Shown: piece by piece, positions 53,200 to 56,106 of the stretch
Layout: every line of letters begins with the position of its first letter
How positions within the stretch are numbered: the stretch's first letter is position 1
Origin: Planctomycetota bacterium
Lineage (GTDB): Bacteria > Planctomycetota > Planctomycetia > Pirellulales > Thermoguttaceae
DNA length: 56,106 nucleotides
Direction of reading: 5' to 3'
Assembly (NCBI GenBank): GCA_030612765.1
Contig: JAUWNG010000007.1
Location: 1-56,106, forward strand
Translations under genes and position numbers: made by a program
Notes under the pieces: generated by a model
Told to the model about the DNA's origin: nothing
What the model saw: only the letters and a program-made list of their open reading frames with translations
Database searches by the model: none

Positions 53200-53225
53200 G
53201 ATTGTGTCCCCTTGTGATAGGGTGT

Positions 53226-53278
53226 TTGTGCTGTATTAATGTATTATCGCATTGTAACACAGCGGCGTGGCCCGTCAA
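53226..53278 (-). promoter_or_regulatory. Promoter and dyad ahead of the his operon
   Basis: On the minus strand, TTGACG (53273-53278), a 16-base spacer and TACAAT (53251-53256) make a good sigma-70-type promoter. The expected start point is near 53244. Just downstream, 53229-53249, reads GCGATAATACATTAATACAG, with repeated TAATACA and imperfect dyad symmetry, a natural place for the TrpR-like regulator to bind. A ribosome site AAGGGGAC precedes ATG 53199. Confidence 0.7.
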
Positions 53279-53334
53279 GGGTCAATTTCCAAAAAATCGG
53301 GGAATTTTCCGGTGGGCACGGGTGGCCGCGTTTA

Positions 53335-53466
<132 letters not shown>

Positions 53467-53543
53467 GCAGCCGCCGGTACGGCGGCTTACGGCGGAACAC
53501 GGGCCGCCGTGCCGGCGGCCGCTAAACGGATACGGAAGCGACC

Positions 53544-53894
53544 TTATTTCACCGGCCGGTTCCGCTCGTCCACGTGGACGACTATCGGCCGCAGCCGACG
53601 GGCCTCCTCCTCGTCCACCGCGCAGTAGGCAAGGATGATGACCTTGTCGCCCGCGATACCCAGCCGGGCGGCGGGACCGTTGAGCATGACCGTACCCGAG
53701 TCGGCGGGGGCCTCGATCACGTAGGTGGCTATCCGCTGGGCGTTCGAGAGGTTCAACACGTGGACCTGTTCGCCGGGCAACATGTCGGCCGCCTCGATCA
53801 GATCCCGATCGATGGCGACGCTCCCCTCGTAATCCAGTTCCGTGCCGGTCAGCGTGGCACAATGAATTTTGGACCTCAGCATAAACCGTTGCAC
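53544..53894 (-). CDS. panD: Aspartate 1-decarboxylase
   Basis: A 116-residue PanD that decarboxylates aspartate to beta-alanine for pantothenate. The proenzyme cleaves itself at the Gly-Ser bond in DYEGSVAIDRDL to create the pyruvoyl cofactor; the flanking KIHCATLTGTELDY and HVLNLSNAQRIATYVIEAP, GTVMLNGPAARLGIAGDKV and IILAYCAVDEEEA match the family, as does the length. The start is GTG at 53894; ATG 53882 is a possible alternative. It stands alone. Confidence 0.93.
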   Translation of the reverse strand: MQRFMLRSKIHCATLTGTELDYEGSVAIDRDLIEAADMLPGEQVHVLNLSNAQRIATYVIEAPADSGTVMLNGPAARLGIAGDKVIILAYCAVDEEEARRLRPIVVHVDERNRPVK

Positions 53895-54058
53895 GCGCGT
53901 TCTCCCACAATCATCGGATGACGAACCGGCAAAGCGGCTCGATCAAGTTTCCAGAACCAATTAGTATGACTCGTCTAAGGCAAAAAATCAATGGATGCCT
54001 CGCTCGGGGCATGGGCATGATGCTGTCCGAGAATCGGCCCGATAAAACCGCTATTTAG

Positions 54059-54136
54059 CCCCGGGTGAATACACCCGGGGCACGGTGCGTGGTATGAAAC
54101 CACCACTCCCCGCCGTGTATTCACGGCGGGCTAAAT
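54059..54136. repeat. CCCGGGTG and CCGCCGTG hairpins
   Basis: Two short hairpins, CCCCGGGTG-aata-CACCCGGGGC at 54059-54080 and CCGCCGTG-tatt-CACGGCGGGCTAAA at 54109-54135, the latter shared with 12761-12783. They lie at the end of the MATE gene and could terminate it. Confidence 0.75.
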
Positions 54137-54143
54137 ATCAAGC

Positions 54144-55574
54144 TCAGGCATCCCCGACGAGCAGTTCCGGCTCGATAACGCGCATATTCCGCCATTGGCC
54201 GTGTAGGAACCGGGCACAGTATAGCAGCCCCACCGAAGAGACCCAGAGGGTGGCGATCACCCAGCACCAGACCAAGCCTCCGCCGGCGAACCGCATCCCC
54301 GCCCATGCCGCCAACAAGGGGAAGGGAGTAATCGCCAACGAGACGAGCATGATGAATCGGGTGTCGCCCGCCCCCTTCAACGCGCTGACAAAGACCAGAT
54401 TCAGGGCGTCGAACAGACAATATGCCGCCACGAAGCGGAGCAGAACCACCGTGGTGGCGCGGAGCTTGGCGAACTCCTCCGGCGAGATACCGGCGGCGTG
54501 GCCCATCATCAACACGTCGGGAATCGCCACGTACACCAAGGCCATCGTTCCCATGTAGGTCATCGCCATCCAGAGCGAGGTCCAAGTGGCCCTGGCGGCC
54601 AGGGTGGGCCTATTGCCGCCGAGCTGTTGGCCCACGATGGTGCTCAAGGCGATTCCCAACCCGAGCATGGGCATGAACGCCAACAGATTGATGTTGAACG
54701 CCAGGGACGTGGCGGCCATGGCGTCCTCGCCGAGGGTACCCACCAGCAGCAGGAACAGCGTGAAGCCGCCGATTTCGACCAACAGTTGCAGGCCGTTCGG
54801 ACCGCCGAACCGGAGCAGCCGCTTCATCAGCGGGGCGTTGAAACTTCGGCCTTTCCACAAGCGGTACGGCAGACGGTATCGCGGCGTCATCATCAATACG
54901 GCGTAGACCGCCACGCGGAACCAAAGCGACGCGACCGTGGCCCAGCCGGCCCCCTCGATGCCCAAGGCGGGCAGGCCGAAATGGCCGAATATCCAGCCGT
55001 AGTCGAGCACCACGTTCAGCAGCGAGGACAAACTATCGACGACCATAACCACGCGGGTTTTGCCCAGCCCGATGAAAAAAGCCGACATGGCCGAGGCGAT
55101 AACGAATCCGCCGGCGCCGAACATGCAGACTTGGAAATAGAGCGTTTCCAGCGTGGCCAGTTCAGGCTTGTGTCCGGCGAGCCGAAAAATCCACGGGGCC
55201 AATGGAACAAGAGCCAGAAACAGCGGGGTGCAGAACAGGCCCACTCGCGCGCCTTGCCAAACGGCCGATCCGATCCGCTCGGTATGACCGGCCCCTCTGT
55301 ATTGGGCCACGAACGTGCTGACGTACGAGGCCACGCCCAGCGGGAAACAGACCAGCATGAAATAGACCATGCCGGCCGGCATTGCCGCGGCCATCGACTC
55401 CTTCGAGTGCCACAGCAAGAACATCCGGTCGACGAACTGCATCACGGTCAAGGCCGACATGGAGACGATCAGCGGGACCGCCAACCGCATTACGTCCCGC
55501 CCGCCGCAGGGACGGTCCCACCAGCCGGTCGGTTCCAGGCCGTTCACTTCAGACTTGCCGGCAGGGAAGGACAT
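54144..55574 (-). CDS. MATE-family efflux transporter
   Basis: A 476-residue protein with 12 hydrophobic segments in two homologous halves, as in MATE exporters: VMRLAVPLIVSMSALTVMQF, VDRMFLLWHSKESMAAAMP, LPALGIEGAGWATVASLWFR, and in the second half GGPNGLQLLVEIGGFTLFLL, MLGLGIALSTIVGQQLGGNR and FDALNLVFVSALKGAGDTRF. The family expels cationic compounds by sodium or proton antiport. Start ATG 55574; a TTG three bases upstream is in frame. Confidence 0.92.
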   Translation of the reverse strand: MSFPAGKSEVNGLEPTGWWDRPCGGRDVMRLAVPLIVSMSALTVMQFVDRMFLLWHSKESMAAAMPAGMVYFMLVCFPLGVASYVSTFVAQYRGAGHTERIGSAVWQGARVGLFCTPLFLALVPLAPWIFRLAGHKPELATLETLYFQVCMFGAGGFVIASAMSAFFIGLGKTRVVMVVDSLSSLLNVVLDYGWIFGHFGLPALGIEGAGWATVASLWFRVAVYAVLMMTPRYRLPYRLWKGRSFNAPLMKRLLRFGGPNGLQLLVEIGGFTLFLLLVGTLGEDAMAATSLAFNINLLAFMPMLGLGIALSTIVGQQLGGNRPTLAARATWTSLWMAMTYMGTMALVYVAIPDVLMMGHAAGISPEEFAKLRATTVVLLRFVAAYCLFDALNLVFVSALKGAGDTRFIMLVSLAITPFPLLAAWAGMRFAGGGLVWCWVIATLWVSSVGLLYCARFLHGQWRNMRVIEPELLVGDA

Positions 55575-55846
55575 CAAAACGGAAACCCATGGCGCGAAGC
55601 AAGTTCCGAAAGAAGAGGAGGGAAGAGAGAAGAGAGATAAGCCGATTCCAGGTTATTTCGTCCCTCTGCACTCTTTCCTATTTCATGATTTCTTCGAGAC
55701 TCGACATTCTATATTGGTGAAATCCTGTATTATATCAGAACAAGTCGAGCAATAGTATTGCCACCCTCTTGCTGGCACGTCGAGAATCACCTAGACTCTT
55801 ATTGTCCGTCGTCATCGTATAGTTGGCTCCAAGAATCAGGTCTCCC
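55575..55846. other. Intergenic, no gene seen
   Basis: Short divergent gap with a GA-rich tract near 55608-55645. No gene supported. Confidence 0.45.
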
Positions 55847-55981
55847 ATGAAAACCCGCCCACGCACCAAGTTCGCCATGAAGCTCAAGAGCCGCCGTTGT
55901 CCGAAGTGCGGCGGGAGCATCAATTCCCAGCACACCCGCTGCAAGCGGTGCCACGAGCCGCAAAAACGGCCGAAGAAGTAG
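55847..55981 (+). CDS. Small zinc-ribbon protein
   Basis: A 44-residue basic protein, too short for many gene callers. It has a C-x2-C zinc knuckle (RRCPKCGGSINS) and a second CxxC (RCKRCHEPQK), the pattern of a rubredoxin-like zinc ribbon. It is rich in Lys and Arg, which suggests RNA or ribosome association. ATG 55847; I see only a weak ribosome site. I believe similar short proteins occur in planctomycetes, but the function is unknown. Confidence 0.65.
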   Translation: MKTRPRTKFAMKLKSRRCPKCGGSINSQHTRCKRCHEPQKRPKK

Positions 55982-56078
55982 CGGGCAACGCTTTGTCTCA
56001 CCATCTCTCGGTGTGTCGCTGTATCTTGCACGTCGCGCAATCGCCGACGATACCACAACCCGCACGAAAATAGCAATT

Positions 56079-56106
56079 TAGCAGTCCGTTGAAAAAGGGT
56101 GCCACT
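56079..56106 (+). repeat. Nested palindromic repeat, family A, cut by window end
   Basis: AGCAGTCCGTTGAAAAAGGG and TGCCACT are the left end of a sixth family A copy; the rest lies outside the window. Confidence 0.85.

Overview
The window reads as a chromosomal piece of a GC-rich planctomycete, probably Pirellulales-like and quite possibly from a metagenome assembly. The basis is family content recognised by eye, not a database search. It holds UroD-fold methyltransferase relatives, SSS symporters, an ECF sigma factor with a Cys-containing partner, a YCF48/PIG-L/CBM9 protein, a BON-domain secreted protein, a membrane-anchored HTH protein, a Tat-exported DUF362 protein beside a polyferredoxin, and a 44-residue zinc-ribbon protein. 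Intergenic DNA is long and full of palindromic repeats.

Layout. 0.3-6 kb: two small secreted proteins, a sugar nucleotidyltransferase, a UroD-like protein, and an SSS symporter flanked by near-identical inverted repeats. 6-12.5 kb: ECF sigma factor and partner separated by 9-bp tandem arrays, the YCF48/PIG-L/CBM9 protein, a four-helix-bundle protein, a Minf_1886-family protein and a RicT/PSP1 protein. 13-22.5 kb: periplasmic sugar-binding protein plus symporter, hybrid cluster protein (hcp), a small antitoxin-like gene between two copies of the hcp 3' end, polyferredoxin plus DUF362 protein, and glgC. 22.5-27.4 kb: a decayed accessory stretch with a DUF433 antitoxin and a shortened toxin, an AT-richer two-TM protein, gene remnants and a POT-type transporter. 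27.6-33.8 kb: nucleotide-sugar dehydrogenase, VanZ-like protein and a 1440-residue TPR protein, probably part of an exopolysaccharide locus. 33.9-41.3 kb: BON protein, a split DNA methyltransferase gene whose middle is replaced by a DUF4209 (HEPN-like) gene between palindromic repeats, an OmpA-like lipoprotein and the HTH membrane protein. 41.9-45.7 kb: a single-chain type IIG restriction-modification enzyme.

46.4-53.3 kb holds a compact histidine operon on the minus strand: a TrpR-like YerC regulator, then hisG, hisD, hisC, bifunctional hisB, a hisA-hisF gene fusion and bifunctional hisIE. Genes overlap by a few bases. A sigma-70-type promoter and an AT-rich imperfect dyad precede the regulator. 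No hisH is present. panD, a MATE exporter and the zinc-ribbon gene follow.

The most interesting points are: (1) the hisA-hisF fusion without hisH; (2) the HEPN-like gene that replaces the core of a DNA methyltransferase between two palindromes, about 4 kb from a type IIG R-M gene that has twin perfect palindromes upstream; (3) several unrelated repeat families that share one architecture, an inverted pair of hairpins, one of them lying inside the polyferredoxin reading frame; (4) the symporter between inverted MITE-like repeats; and (5) tandem 9-bp arrays that run right up to a start codon.
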